A DNA stretch of 64,000 nucleotides from Lytechinus variegatus (taxonomy: Eukaryota; Echinodermata; Echinoidea; Temnopleuroida; Toxopneustidae), in contig NC_054756.1 of the NCBI RefSeq assembly GCF_018143015.1, positions 26,544,440-26,608,439 on the forward strand, read 5' to 3'. The notes beneath the pieces were generated by a model. That model had not been told where the DNA came from. It saw nothing but the letters and a program-made list of their open reading frames with translations, and ran no database searches. Positions 44,515-57,000 of this stretch are shown piece after piece; position 1 is the stretch's first letter; every line of letters starts with the position of its first letter. The position numbers and the translations under genes were made by a program.

Positions 44515-45630
44515 ATGGGATCCCAGGTCACCGGTTGGGGGACTGAGACGGAGATTTACTCGACCCCAACAGAGATGGGAGATAATCTCTCTCCTTCTGC
44601 AGATGCTGCATGGCTTTGGCAGCCAATCAAATGGTCCTGGTGGATATCATTTCAAGTGATTTCCTCTCTCCTGGGAGTGGTTGGCAACTTCCTGGTAATG
44701 ATCCTGATCCTAGGAGGTCGCCACCTCAGGAGTTCTTCTGATGTTCTCATAGGCCACCTGGCACTGGCTGACTTTCTGACCTCCGTGTTCATGTTCCCTC
44801 TTCCCAGGGCAGAACACGTTCCGTCCACACCTTTGGCGGAGGCCTACTGCAGGTTCGTCTTCACCTCGTTCTTCATGTGGTTGGCCATTTTCATGTCCAT
44901 CATGATTCTTATGGTGATATCCCTGGAGCGATTCGTAGCCATCGTGTACCCGTTGCACTTCCAGCGCTTTCGCCGTCGAAGGTACGTCACCAAGCTCATT
45001 CTGTGGCTTTGGGCGTTGTCTATCGCTGCCAACGTCCACATCGTGGTCAACATGAGCGTCGACGGCGAATCGCGACAATGCAGGGTCAAACACCTCTCAC
45101 GGGATTGGCAGATTGTTACTGGTGTCGTCATCTTCCTGATCACATTTGCGATACCAGCGTCAGTCATGATCATCACGCAGGTCATCGCGGCTAGAACCCT
45201 CAAGGCGCAGTCTCGACGTTTCGACGGCGCCTTGTCCAACATGTCTAACGGCTCAAACAGTCTCATTCTTGCAAGAAACAGGCTCCTGCATATGCTCTAT
45301 CTGGTCATTGCAATCTTCATCCTCTGCTGGGGACCCAACGACATCGCCTATTTCCTGTACAACCTCCAAGTCTTGGACCAGAGCTATCTTTATGGACCTG
45401 TTGATAGGATCCTGGTGGTGGTTGCATTTTACAACTCTTGCGCCAATCCCATTGTCTACGCAATCAGGTACCCGAGATTCCGGCGAGCAATCCGTCGGTT
45501 GCTGTCCTGTGCACCAGTAAACAGTGGCACCCTCTTTGATTTTAACGCAACTTCAGCAACTGGTCGGCAGGACCAAACTCTTAATCTGACAGTGATGAAT
45601 ACGGTATCAAATAATCTGTCTCGTGCTTGA
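44515..45630 (+). CDS. Rhodopsin-family (class A) G-protein-coupled receptor, single coding exon
   Basis: 371 residues from ATG 44515 to TGA 45628-45630. The frame is open upstream to a TAG at 44452, but this is the first ATG. Seven helices are visible. Landmarks: N58 in V-V-G-N-F-L (TM1), L-A-L-A-D with D86 (TM2), C112 before TM3 and C189 in the second outer loop (disulfide pair), E138-R139-F140 in place of DRY, W165 (TM4), P214 (TM5), C271-W-G-P274 (TM6), N311-P-I-V-Y315 (TM7), then a basic helix 8 with R-Y-P-R-F-R-R. N24 is a possible glycosylation site. It couples to heterotrimeric G proteins by family rule; the ligand cannot be read. CWGPND and FLYN in TM6 recall the large lineage-specific sea urchin GPCR expansions; that is from memory. 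GC content is clearly higher than in the flanks. Confidence 0.95.
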   Translation: MGSQVTGWGTETEIYSTPTEMGDNLSPSADAAWLWQPIKWSWWISFQVISSLLGVVGNFLVMILILGGRHLRSSSDVLIGHLALADFLTSVFMFPLPRAEHVPSTPLAEAYCRFVFTSFFMWLAIFMSIMILMVISLERFVAIVYPLHFQRFRRRRYVTKLILWLWALSIAANVHIVVNMSVDGESRQCRVKHLSRDWQIVTGVVIFLITFAIPASVMIITQVIAARTLKAQSRRFDGALSNMSNGSNSLILARNRLLHMLYLVIAIFILCWGPNDIAYFLYNLQVLDQSYLYGPVDRILVVVAFYNSCANPIVYAIRYPRFRRAIRRLLSCAPVNSGTLFDFNATSATGRQDQTLNLTVMNTVSNNLSRA

Positions 45631-46145
45631 TCAGAGCGTAAATCTACTAATCATTTATACCGGAAATGTGCAATTGCGAACCTAAACGGATGTGAATTTA
45701 TTTTTCAATCTATTCCACTTACTACTTATCAATCTAGGATGTGCTTTCCCAAGAACATCACCTGCATAAGCAGTTCAAGAACGTGGAGCAACATCTGTTT
45801 GCTTGGAGAATTTCAAACAAGCCAAGCAGTGTATATTAAGAGAGTTGAAGAAATGTCTTTTAAATGAATGAATATTTGTTTAACGTACATTTTTTATAAT
45901 TACGAGTTCCCTTTGTGTGATCGAGGTGTGTGTGTATGTGAGAACAGAAAACCCAATTGCGCCCCCGCCCTCCCACTTCGAGTAGAGATTTCCGCCCATG
46001 TTCAGCACCCCCAGTCAAAAAAACCGTTGCCAGGGCTCTGCCCTTACCCCACCCCCCTTATTACAAACTTAAAGTGTTTAAAATATTCGTTTTGTCTCAC
46101 TTGCATAGCAGAGTGATCAACACACTATAGGCGCAGCATTTCCGA
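45631..46145. other. 3' flank of the GPCR
   Basis: Probably 3' UTR followed by intergenic DNA. No canonical AATAAA close to the stop codon was found. Confidence 0.4.
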
Positions 46146-47217
46146 CGGCGGCGACGGCGCACAGTTCGCCAGGGTGAAATAAAAGTGCGCCAAAAGTCAT
46201 TTTGGGCAATTTCAGACTTTATTTTTGTCATGCCCAGCTGAAAGACAACACATTGAAGAATACTTCAGCAAAATATTTCATTCCGGAACGTGCATAAAGG
46301 TTGTTGATTTCCTACCTCAAATCGTAAAATGTGACATTTTGCGAAATGCCGCGTATATGACAACCTAGTTTGAAATAGCTCCCATATAATCCTGATATAT
46401 CATTTTTGTGTGTGAAAGGGTTCAAAGTACACGTAGATAAAAGACACCCTTCATGAGGTTTATATGATAATTATTCCACGAAATAGGCTGATAATCCATG
46501 ATTTTTGCATTTACATCAGAAACGTTTATATTTCCGTCTAAATTCTATCAGCATGATTTTTCCTGATGGCTAAGCTTTAAGTCGATACCAAATTTAGCTG
46601 CCCGTATTCATGTTAGAGCCGATGTTACTTGGCACATCACCCCCAATTTTTTTGCACGGCGAGGACGATTCCCCCTCCATTCCATGAAAATTACATGAAT
46701 TCTGGGCATAATGTAAACAAAATGAAGGTCGATGTAAGGGCTTTCCACCCCTCCGGAGATAAAAGTTACTTGTAGAATAATTTCAGCCAAACACCCTCCT
46801 CATAGTGATACATTCGTGGTGTTAAATACTCTGCGTTTTACCCAAGTTTACACAGCTTGAGAAAGCACGGTTAATACTTTTCAGATTTTAAAATACTTTT
46901 TAAATAATGATCATTTTGATGCCATAAACTTATTTTCAAGATCCCATACACACTCTTGAGGCATGTGAGAAGCATAAAGCAACAGTCTTAGAACACAAAG
47001 TTTATATACTACACATTTTTTAGCGTAATTTGTCTTTTCACAGATAGGTTTTAAGTAGCCAATCAAAATTTGGTATCAAAGTGACGTCATATAGGTTTTA
47101 AATTATGTTCAGTCAATTCTACGCTCAAAATTACCATTGTTAAACATGTTAAAGTAAAAATATAACACGGAATATGATTTTGGCGCACTTTCAAATCATT
47201 CTGGCTCACTGTGCGGC
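46146..47217. mobile_element. Non-autonomous element with CACAGTKCGCCAG-type ends
   Basis: GCACAGTTCGCCAGGGTGAA...AAGTGCGCCAAAA at the left mirrors TTTTGGCGCACTTT...TTCTGGCTCACTGTGC at the right. GC-rich CGGCGGCGACG text flanks both sides and may hide a target duplication. About 1.07 kb, no transposase frame. Confidence 0.6.
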
Positions 47218-47274
47218 GGCGACGTCAAAATAAAATCTTAACCGAAGGTTAAGTTTTTGAATTGACAGCAAAAC

Positions 47275-47735
47275 TTCAAAAGTATATGGACCTAGCTTAT
47301 GAACTTTGCCATAAGGGTAATCAAGTATAACTAAATCACGTATTAGTTTCAAGTCACATGATAAAGGTCAAAGGTCATTTAGGGTCAATAAACTTTGTCC
47401 AAGTTGGGGTATTTGTTGAATTACCATCACAACTCTAGAAGGTAATGGATCTAGTTCATAAAACTTGGTCATAAGAGTAATTAAGTATCACTGATCATTT
47501 CGTGCGAGATGCAGGTCACATGACTAAAGACAAATGTCATTTAAGGTCAATGAACTTTGGCTATATTGGAGGTAATTATTACATTGCTGTCATAACTTAA
47601 CGGGCTATGACAGTTATGAGACTTTAAGGATATATTTCATGAAATGTGGATATAGGGGTAATCAAATATCACTGATCAAGTCTTAAGTCACATGGTGAAA
47701 GTCAAATATCATTTAGGGTCAATGAACATAGTATT
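47275..47735. repeat. Tandem repeat, three units of about 165-170 bases
   Basis: The phrase GGGTCAATAAACTTTG (47383), AGGTCAATGAACTTTGG (47546) and GGGTCAATGAACATAG (47717) recurs with matching text between (TAATCAAGTATAACT, TAATTAAGTATCACT, TAATCAAATATCACT). Unit 1 contains a perfect AGGTCAAAGGTCA at 47365-47377. Confidence 0.8.
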
Positions 47736-48143
47736 GTATCATTATATGAATGGTGTTTTTGTGAATAATTATTTCATAGTTGTTTTTAAAGTTAGCGGAA
47801 TGCAGGTGAGACTGCTAGAGGCGTTACACTTGTTACAATTTGAAAAAAAGTGCACGGCATTTTATTTGTCTGGTGATGTAGGGGAGGAGTGTAGTAAAAT
47901 CAAATAGACGATGTCATATTGAAGTTTGTTTTCGACAATCATTCATGAATACTAATTATTACATATTTTGAGATCTACATTTTAATTGGCAAGGTTGAAC
48001 ACCCCCTTTTCCGTATTGCTTTAACGATTACAAAACTAAAATGCTTAAAATAATCGTTTTACAATTTGAAAGTGCACATTGTTATGTATAAGAAGAATTG
48101 AAAGAGAAATTACATTTATATTAATTATTTTGGGTTTTTTCGC

Positions 48144-48353
48144 TAAAGGCCTGGTCACACCGCCCGAGCGTTGTTGGAGCGGTCGTGGAGCTCAGAGAAA
48201 AAAAAATCATCACCGCTCGCTACCGTTCACCATTTTCGATTTTGATTTTTTTTCTCGATTTTTTTCCCCAATTTTGTGAACGAAATTCGACCCCCTCTCC
48301 CTACCGCTCCACGACCGGTCCAACAACGCTCGGGCGGTGTGACCAGGCCTTTA
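48144..48353. mobile_element. Foldback MITE with TAAAGGCCTGGTCACACCG ends
   Basis: TAAAGGCCTGGTCACACCGC at 48144 and its inverse GCGGTGTGACCAGGCCTTTA at 48334-48353, with CCGAGCGTTGTTGGA and TCCAACAACGCTCGG inside. About 210 bases. Confidence 0.85.
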
Positions 48354-49659
48354 GGAAGTTCGTTGCATTATAAGAACATTCCAGAATGTCTCAAGCTTCA
48401 GTATGTAGGCATGAGGCAGAGCAATGATTGGTATTCGTCTAATTTACAAAGATTCTTGGTAGACAATAGGGCCTGCAAGAGGGAGTGAAAAATAAAAAAA
48501 TAGGATTAGCAGTGTTGTATACATTGCTAATTTCACTGAAGTCATTCAAGAGTCTTCTAGTATTAGGAATGCTCTAGAAAGAAGGAGAATGTTCTTTTTC
48601 AAGACAATACTGGAAGCTTTCAGAACTGTGGAAATTTATATGTGTAACGTGTATAAGTTGGCAGTTTCTTCAAGGACATCTGTACATCAGATCGGAACTC
48701 AGTGTTTTACGCCAGACTTTTATGTCAGAGCATAGTTTATTTCCAACTGGAATACAACATTCATATTCTGTGGATTTATTTGCACATCATCAATTAACTG
48801 TAGTTATTTTGAGAGAGAGGAATTCCTAGTTCTCATATAGATCGTCATCCTGTTCTACAGAACATTTGTCAATCCGTGTATTGCTGTAACTGACTGTTTG
48901 TCATCATCAACTTCGTCTTCACGGACATGAACAACTCGTTACAGTGACTCTTATCATTCATCAGGTTTCAACATTAATTTCATCATCACAGCATTGTTGA
49001 CTTTAATTTAAAGTGATTGGTTTGACATTTAAAAAATCTGAGCTAGAATGTCACACTTGTCACCTGTGTCTGTGATATGTTACAAAAATGAACTCCAGAA
49101 AAATTGCGTTCAAAAATAATTATTTAGTGAAGTTGAAATATAAAGTGACCGGAAACACCATCTTAATTTCATCCCATACACTTATGTGTACTCTTTAGGT
49201 GTCTATAAGACGCCTATTTACAAAATCGGGGTTTGCCTTGTAGTTTTAGCTTTTCATTCTCAATAATGGTTGTTTTCAGGGTTTACTAGTTCTAATACAT
49301 GCACTTGTTTCATCTTGGTTTGATAACTTTTTAAATCGGCTGCTCACAAAGTTAAACAATACCTTTAAGGAACACATTGCCAGCCAAATTTGGATTTTAT
49401 ACAGGACTATCATTATTTTTGGATTACTCACACCCGAATCTTTAAGATATCACGTAAAGATAATTCATTTAATATTTTTTTAACACTTAGTTACCTACTC
49501 TATGTAAATAAATAAGAAAGAAGAAGTTACCTTCACAAAAATTCTCTGACCATTTGTTTAATCATTTGTTGCAGTATCATAATAGCATCACACCACCAGC
49601 ATTATATTGGTCCGGTGAAATATGGGGAGGGGGTTGTTGGAGTAAAATCAAATATGGAG
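48354..49659. other. Intergenic, no gene seen
   Basis: AT-rich sequence without recognised repeat ends or exon-like frames. Confidence 0.4.
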
Positions 49660-50665
49660 CGATGCTATCATACAGCGCGTCCCCCCAAAATGTACCTCTG
49701 ATATGTGGCAAAATTACTTCCAAAAATATAAATTTATTCTCAATGAAATGTATGGAACTAGGAAGCCCATCTCATGTTCTAACGATCTACCATGAAATGT
49801 CATTGATCGCGCTTCAGTAGTTTTGAATACACAGTATATTATGTAACAGTTGTGCTTTTTCAGCTCATTCCAAGTTTGCATTCATGCAGCACTACAGTGT
49901 GTTCTACTATTTCTAGCATATCAACCCCCTTTGACTATTCTGATCAAGGAATTCCCTGATCTGACCAGGGAAATCTCCATGATCTAACCACGCTCATCAA
50001 AACACATCGTTGAGCATGTTAAGAAGGACAAAGACAATATTTGACCATAGAGCTATTAGCTCCATGATTTGACAGTACATTTCATTTTTGATAGTGGGAG
50101 ATGCATAATGATTAAGGCAACGGGTCATGTCTGATTCATGCCTAATTCATGCCAAAGATAAAGTGCATTTTTTTCTCTGGTGAAGTTCTTTGTCACAAAT
50201 GGTGATTAACTTGTGGATTCCCCTTTATTTTTCAGCTTATTTCACTTCCATCATTCCCATTTTCTGTCAAGTTAGTGCACTGATTCCCCTTATCAATCAT
50301 CAAACAAACTCTTTTTTATGTTTCTTGTCCTTCTGAACATGCCCAGGTTTATGATTTGATGAGCCTATATAGATTGGGGAAATTTGCCCGCTCAGATCCT
50401 AGATGTAAAAATGTGGGTTGACATGCCAGAGACAATGCAGATATGCAACAATGCTGCAAACTTGGAATGGTCTAAAATGCTCCACTTTTACGTAACAGAG
50501 TGTGTATTCAAAACCGCTGAAGCGCGACTGATGACATTTTCATAGTAGTTAAATCGTGAAATGAGCTTTCTACTCATGAACATTTATTTGAGAATACTCT
50601 ACATTTTAGAATTATTTTAGTCCTATGTCAGAGGGACACTTTTTGGGGACGTGCTGCATAGAAGT
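49660..50665. repeat. Inverted repeat with about 170-base arms
   Basis: CAGCGCGTCCCCCC at 49674 and GCGCTTCAGTAGTTTTGAATA at 49808 recur inverted as GGGGACGTGCTGC (50646) and TATTCAAAACCGCTGAAGCGC (50505). The spacer, 49860-50480, shows no gene. It looks like a decayed foldback element. Confidence 0.6.
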
Positions 50666-51185
50666 ATGTTCTCGGCAATCATTCATGAATATATGTTAAT
50701 GATAATGGATATTTATAGAGCCGCTAAAAACAAAAAGTACCATAGCACGTACAATGTAGGAATAACAGTTTAACATTTGAAATAATTACTACAATATTCA
50801 AGATAAAAAGGGAAAATTAATTATTTAGGAAAAGGGTATTCTTAAGGGAAGATTTGAAGCCAAGAACACTGGAAGCATTTCTTGCTGAAAGAGGTATAGC
50901 ATTCCAAGTCTTGGCAGCTGCTACAGCAAACCGTTTTTCGGCAGAGGAGAGTTTTGACAAGGGAATGCAAAGTCTGCATGTGTCAGTGATTGAACGAAGA
51001 TTACGAGAGGGTGTGTATATTTTGATGGTATTTTTAAGATATTTTGAGATCTACATGAACATAGAGGGTCGGGGCACACGCATAGTATGTACATTTTAAG
51101 GTATTTCATTCCCTTGTTATTATTTGGTTGTTAAAATATATTGGTTGACTGTTGTTTACAGAAAAGGAAGGTTTGTAGATTTACA

Positions 51186-53164
51186 TAGGCGGATCCAGGG
51201 GGGGCCCGAGGGGCCCGGGCCCCCCCTATTGGCGGAGCAAAAAAAAGAAAAAAAAGGGAAAAAGAAAGGAAAAAAGAAAAGGAAGGGAAAAGAGAGGAGA
51301 AAAGAAGAAAGGCAAACATAAGAAAAGGAACATGATTGAATAAAATAACATGAGGGAAAGACTTTAAAAATAATTTTGTGAAAATTCTATTTGTTAGGAT
51401 ATAAAATTGTCGCTCGCGCTCTTATTGTCTTTAGGGGGATTTGCATATCTTGCTTAATATGGAGCTTGAAATATCAAACTTTGAAGTCAATATACAAAAC
51501 ATATTTCAGCTGGGAAATTGAACTTTCATTATTTTGTTTGATTTACAAATTGATTTTAAAAAAGTGCTCTGTAAAAATGTCTGTGTTATGGTCTGAATAT
51601 TATCATTTTCTGCTTGCGCTGTGCGCTCGCAAAATTTGATTTGTCAGGTACCTATTATTTTCCTGCATTCCATAAAGTTCTCAAAAAGTTCCCTATTCAG
51701 GTCAGATTGTCAAAACGTATCAGCTAGCGCTGCACGCTAGCATTTTGATTAGTGAGTTATGTATCCCAATAGTATTTCTAAATCAAACTACTTTGATGAC
51801 AGTTTATCAAGAATTTCGGCTCGCGATTTCCGCTCGCATTGATAGATATCATACATTTTATGCATAATCACACAAGTGCTTTAAATGTCTTATGATGACA
51901 TAATGTCACGGTCCTATGTAAAAACTCAAAGTAATAATAATAAAATACATCAGCTCTTTTTTAACTGTCATCCATCACGATTCACAATTTTCCCACAAAG
52001 TGTTTGCAATACAGAGCTGAAATTGACCCTTTGTTAGATGGGAATATCATATATTTTTAGCTCGCGCTTTGCGCTCGCTTTATTGATTTTCATGATAAGA
52101 AAGGTACTTAGAATACCAAATTCTAGGTCGAAGTCTAAAACACGCGTTAATTGAGATGTGCATATTGTTCTCTATTTAAATCATTATCCAGTTTCAGATC
52201 ACAATATCAAAAAGTGTCTGCTCGCGGATAAATAACTTATCCTTTTCATGATTTACAAAACATGAATAGTGTCCAGAATTTTTCCGCTCGCGCTTCGTGC
52301 TCGCATCAATAAAGTTTAGTTTAAATACTTAGAGTCCTTCCAAGATTACAAAAAGTGCTTAGCATTTCCATTATTCAGGTAAAAAAAGGTCAAAATTTTT
52401 CAGCTCGCGCTTCGCGCTCGCAATATTTGAATGTTGAAATATGTAACGTCTTCATGGCTAAATGCAAGCAGTCCATAACAGGTACAATTTCGAGCAGTTC
52501 AAAACGTATACAAAAATTTTCTGCTCGCGCTCTGCGCTCGCATTATTAATGTAAGGAAGATCCCCACTTACTCATCCTTTTCATGATTTACAAAACTAAT
52601 TGAATAGAGTGTCTTGTTCAGTAGGTCTAAATCTCGAAATTTTTTGCTCACGCTTCGTGCTCGCATGTTTAATTATATACCTATTCTGTTAAACAAAACG
52701 TGCTAAGAATTTCCATTCCTTAGGTAAAAATGTCAAAAAAATTTCGGCTCGCGCTTCGCGCTCGCATTATTTGATTTTTAAAAATGTGTAACGTCTTCAT
52801 GGCTAATTCCTCCATCACTTCATTTCTGCTCACTCTTTACGTTCGTAGTAATTATTAACTTGCATACACATCTTTTTTTTCAGGAAGACAAACATTTCCC
52901 AGAATGTTCAAAATTTTAGGAAAAAGTACATAAGATTTCCAAAAAATTTAGCTCGCGCTTCGCGCTCGCATTATATAAATAAGGGTTATGGTATTATACA
53001 TTTATGTTTCATAAGAATAAAGCTAAAAAGTTACCATTAGGACTACCCCTTCAAAGAAACAAAAAATCCCGGCAAAAATCATATTTGAGCGGCCGATCGG
53101 GGAAAATATGGCTGAAAAAATTCCGGGCCCCCCCCCCTATTGGCAAAGGCTGGATCCGCCCCTG
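51186..53164. mobile_element. hAT-like non-autonomous element packed with GC boxes (D2)
   Basis: GGCGGATCCAGGGGG opens and GGCTGGATCCGCCCCTG closes a nearly 2-kb element; next to the ends are long G and C runs. Inside, about twelve GCTCGCGCTTCGCGCTCGC-type boxes, all in this orientation, lie 70-220 bases apart (for example 51613, 52060, 52284, 52402, 52519, 52746, 52950). The text between boxes is AT-rich and non-coding. D1 shares its right end. Confidence 0.75.
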
Positions 53165-53959
53165 GATGTACCTCGAGTTGATATAATTCATTTTGGATTA
53201 AATCCATAATAAAGACATGTTGAATCAAAAAGGTATTTGCTTAATAATTTACTCATAACGAACTACTGATAAATAACGCACAGCCGTCAACATGGTCAAT
53301 ATGAAGATGATAATGATTTCAATGATGATAACAATATAATCTAACTAAATTTTCATTTCAGCCCTTTTCATGATATTTGTAAAAATATCTCTTTAAATTA
53401 AACAGATAAAAGCTGGGTGCACAAAATCAGCACCCGGTGGCCAAAAGAAATAATGTAAAAAGGTAAGCGTATGAGTGTGCGTGTTTAGCTGTTATACATT
53501 CTAGTCTGCTTTCCTATGACGGGCCGATCATGTCATAAGCTGTTATTCATTCATTCACTCGGGCGGCACTAGCTTGGACTATCTGAGAAGCAGGCCAACA
53601 AATGAGAATTCACCCCCACATGGACCTAACGGATCAGTAAATTAATATTATTCATCCAACGTTTCTTCTTCTTTTTGAATTTCTGCGTAATATCTCAACT
53701 TCTCATTTTATGATTCCATTAGCTTCAGACTCATCACTTTAAAATAATGATGCGATATGATGATGTAGTACATAAAAATACATTACGCTCAAACTCGAGA
53801 TGCTAAACATTATTGAGGGTTTTTTGTAATTTTTCAAACTTTCATATTTTCATAGATAAGAGTGGCAGAATTATTTTAAAAATGCCCCTTGGTAAAATTA
53901 ATTAAGTCGGGTTTTTTTTGCTGATATGGTGTATTCATCAGAGATGCTGGCTTCGTCAT
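53165..53959. other. 3' flank of the SLC16-like gene
   Basis: Likely 3' UTR then intergenic; no clear polyadenylation hexamer on the minus strand was found close to the stop. Confidence 0.35.
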
Positions 53960-54084
53960 TTATGAACCCAATCTCCCTTTTAAGAGTATAAATATTACTA
54001 TTACGTTGACGGTGCAGCATGCGCTACTGATTCCAGTTATCATGAAGACTTTGGTGTAGGACTGAGTGACGTCCAGTAAGGTGC
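53960..54084 (-). CDS. SLC16-like exon 4 (helix 12, stop)
   Basis: From CATATAG through G-T-L-L-D-V-T-Q-S-Y and a final hydrophobic helix to L-L-K-G-R-L-G-S and TAA at 53962-53960. G-x-L-x-D-x-T-x-x-Y is the standard MCT entry to the last helices. The C-terminus is very short (about eight residues after the helix). Confidence 0.85.
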
Positions 54085-57000
54085 CTATATGAGAAGACAA
54101 ATATTTTAAGAATTATATTACTTTGAGAGAAAAGGAAACATCCGTAGCTGCAAGCAACTCATTGTATGCATTATTGATTCTCTTCTTGTAAACTTCATTT
54201 AGTCAATACATTTTGCTGGTAAAAAAAACATTTGAGAATTAATACCACCCCTATTTCTGATCACTCAAATATTGTGATTATGTTAATTTCTTCCAAAAGA
54301 ACTGCACTCATTATTTTACACTCTTCGTGGCTTTATTGTGATAGAAATTGTGATAAAATATTGGCCTTTGAAAGGAGCCGCTATAATACTGTATTTTTCT
54401 AACATGTCTATCTAAAATTAGTTTTCATTCATTTATTTGAAATTAGTTTTTCAGTTTCCCCATCCTAAGTGCAAATGTAATTGGCAATTGTTTGGAATTT
54501 TATGTCAAAATGCATAACAAGAAGACGGCAGGCCTAGACTGAAATATTTTTTTCATCTTGTTTTGGTCTAACAACTGCATTCTTTTATGCTGTTTGGTCA
54601 TCAATTGATACATCAAAGCAAGGCAATGAACAAAGGGCTGTTCAACCAATTAAGCCTATGTCGCCCCTTTTTTTCTCGCCCTAATTTATATTCATCATCT
54701 TACCTGTGAAAACTCCGGAAGAGATACTGCCACAACCTTGAACAAGCATTATCAGCCCAAGGCCGAAACTAAAGTTGCTTTCATCTCTCAAAACAAATTT
54801 CAGATACGTTGCACCGGACGTGTCCTGTATGAAAAAGCAGACCGCCTGGATGAATGCCCAGACTGAACGAACGAGGAACGATTCACCGATGAAATCCAAG
54901 AAAAAGGTCAAACTGTTTATAAAACCGACTATGATGTAGATTTTGATCATGTCAATTTTCTTAAAGAGTAAAAAGATAGCAATCAATCTGCCAATTAGCC
55001 CACCGACACCACCAACTGAAGACAGGAAAACGGCCTTAGATGAACTGATTCCAAGGTCTTCTGCGTGAGGCACCAGGAACAATACCCAAGCGTCGAAACC
55101 ATAGACATAAAAGAAAATCGATGGGATGCACATCAAGAATAGCATTTCATTGGTCACGAAGAGTTTACAGCGTGATATTAATAGCGAGCAGAATGCATTC
55201 TGAGAACCGTCATCATGATCTTGATTAGCATCAGTAGAAGTCAACGTGTCAAGCTTTTTATTGGGCATGTCTGCATGGTCAGGATAGCTTCCATTATCTA
55301 CCAAAGGAATATTTTCCTGCTCATTTCGGTTAATGTCATCGTCATGTGCTATCCCTTCATCATCTTGACACCGTTTTACTCCATTTTCATTGTTTAGGTC
55401 CTTGAAATGTTTCGCAGTAGAACAAGTGTTTCCTGCGTGATGCCAACTAACTTCTGCAACAACCTCAGTCGTATCCCTATTTGCTCCACATTTCGTCGTC
55501 CCTTGAGCTTGTTTGCTTCCTTCAATGTTTAAGCTACATTTCTTCGCATCACAAAGTTCATGACAGTCGATCTCTGATGTATCTCTATCACAAGCAGCCT
55601 GTTTAGTGATGTGGCCTGTGGTCTTGTACATCGGTTTCCGAATGGCGGCTGCCGCTGCAACCATATGTAGCATGATTCCACCAAGTATCAGAAACGCTCC
55701 ATGATAACCATAAGCTTCCAGCGATCGTTCGGTAATGATAGGTAAGAACATTATCCCCGTTGTTACACCGAAGGATGCTACGGTGTTGATCAAAACAAAG
55801 TTCTCCTTGAAATATTGGTTCAACCGGAGCGTAATTGGTAAATATACAAAAGATCTGACACCTGCGAATGAAATTGAGAATATCATGAAGAAATAACAGC
55901 ATGAACATGATGTATGCATCTCATGATACTGTAATGATAACTAACAGGCAAGGCAAACATTCAAGATTCAAGAAGTTTATTTTCATTTCCATGACAAATA
56001 TAAATCAAATACATATACAAATCAAAGTATGAGTACAAGATCAATTTAACTCAGCATAATTATATAATAAAAGCTTGTATAAAATAGTATTAAGCGTGTA
56101 TGGAAATGAGGGGATCTACTAAAAGCATTGCTTGTAGAGCGTGGATCCCCTATAGCGATTTGAAGAAATAATTTCTGCTAAGTAATAACAGTTAATGAAA
56201 TGTGGAAATTCAATCGATTGTACAAAATGTACAAATATACAATATTATATAATGGGAAAGTAAACTGTGATAATGGGGAAAATATATTTAAAAAAAAAGA
56301 AATGATAGCAAAAAATGAAAATAAGGTAACAGAAGTACGGAGCGACATGCATTATCAAAGACACACACACGCGAAATATTAAAAGCCAAATAACATTACA
56401 TTATGTTGAGGGCTAACCGAATGTAATATTTCCTTTATTATTGAGAAGTGATCCTCACTTCCTTATTGCCTGTATTCACCAGAGCCCTGGGAACTATCAT
56501 GTTTGATAGGGGATACTAGAGCCATTATGGGGCATTTTCGTCAGATAAAAAATATAATAAAAGAAAAAAAAGTTAGTGCTCTCAAATCCCTCCTTCATTT
56601 GGAAGCAATAAACTTGTTTTTTAATGTATCTTTGTTGTTGCTTAATTGCTTGCTTGTTTGTCAACCTAATTTCCAGGGGGCATAGCCCTAGGAAGCGGGA
56701 CACTGAAACACCCCAAGATTTCGGGGCTGTGTGTGTTATTCAGTGGCGTACCGTTGGTCATGGCATTGGGGGGGGGGGCACCAGCAAACATTTTGAGTCA
56801 CTTATTGAGCGTGCTCAGTTGTCAGGTATACTGACCTAATAGAGATATTTTAAGGAAGCACATGTAGTCATTGTAATCATGAATAACATACGCATCAGCA
56901 ATCAAATAATGCGAGCGCGAAGCGCGAGCTGAAAATTTTTGACATTCAGACCTAAAAAGGAACATTATAATCGATTTTTTTGTAATCATGATACGTACCT

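Noticed and set aside
44710..45266. Antisense frames across the GPCR
   Set aside because: Shadows of the GC-rich coding strand; no domain.
51124..51321. Lys-rich plus frame and Phe-rich minus frame
   Set aside because: Purine-rich run next to the left end of element D2.
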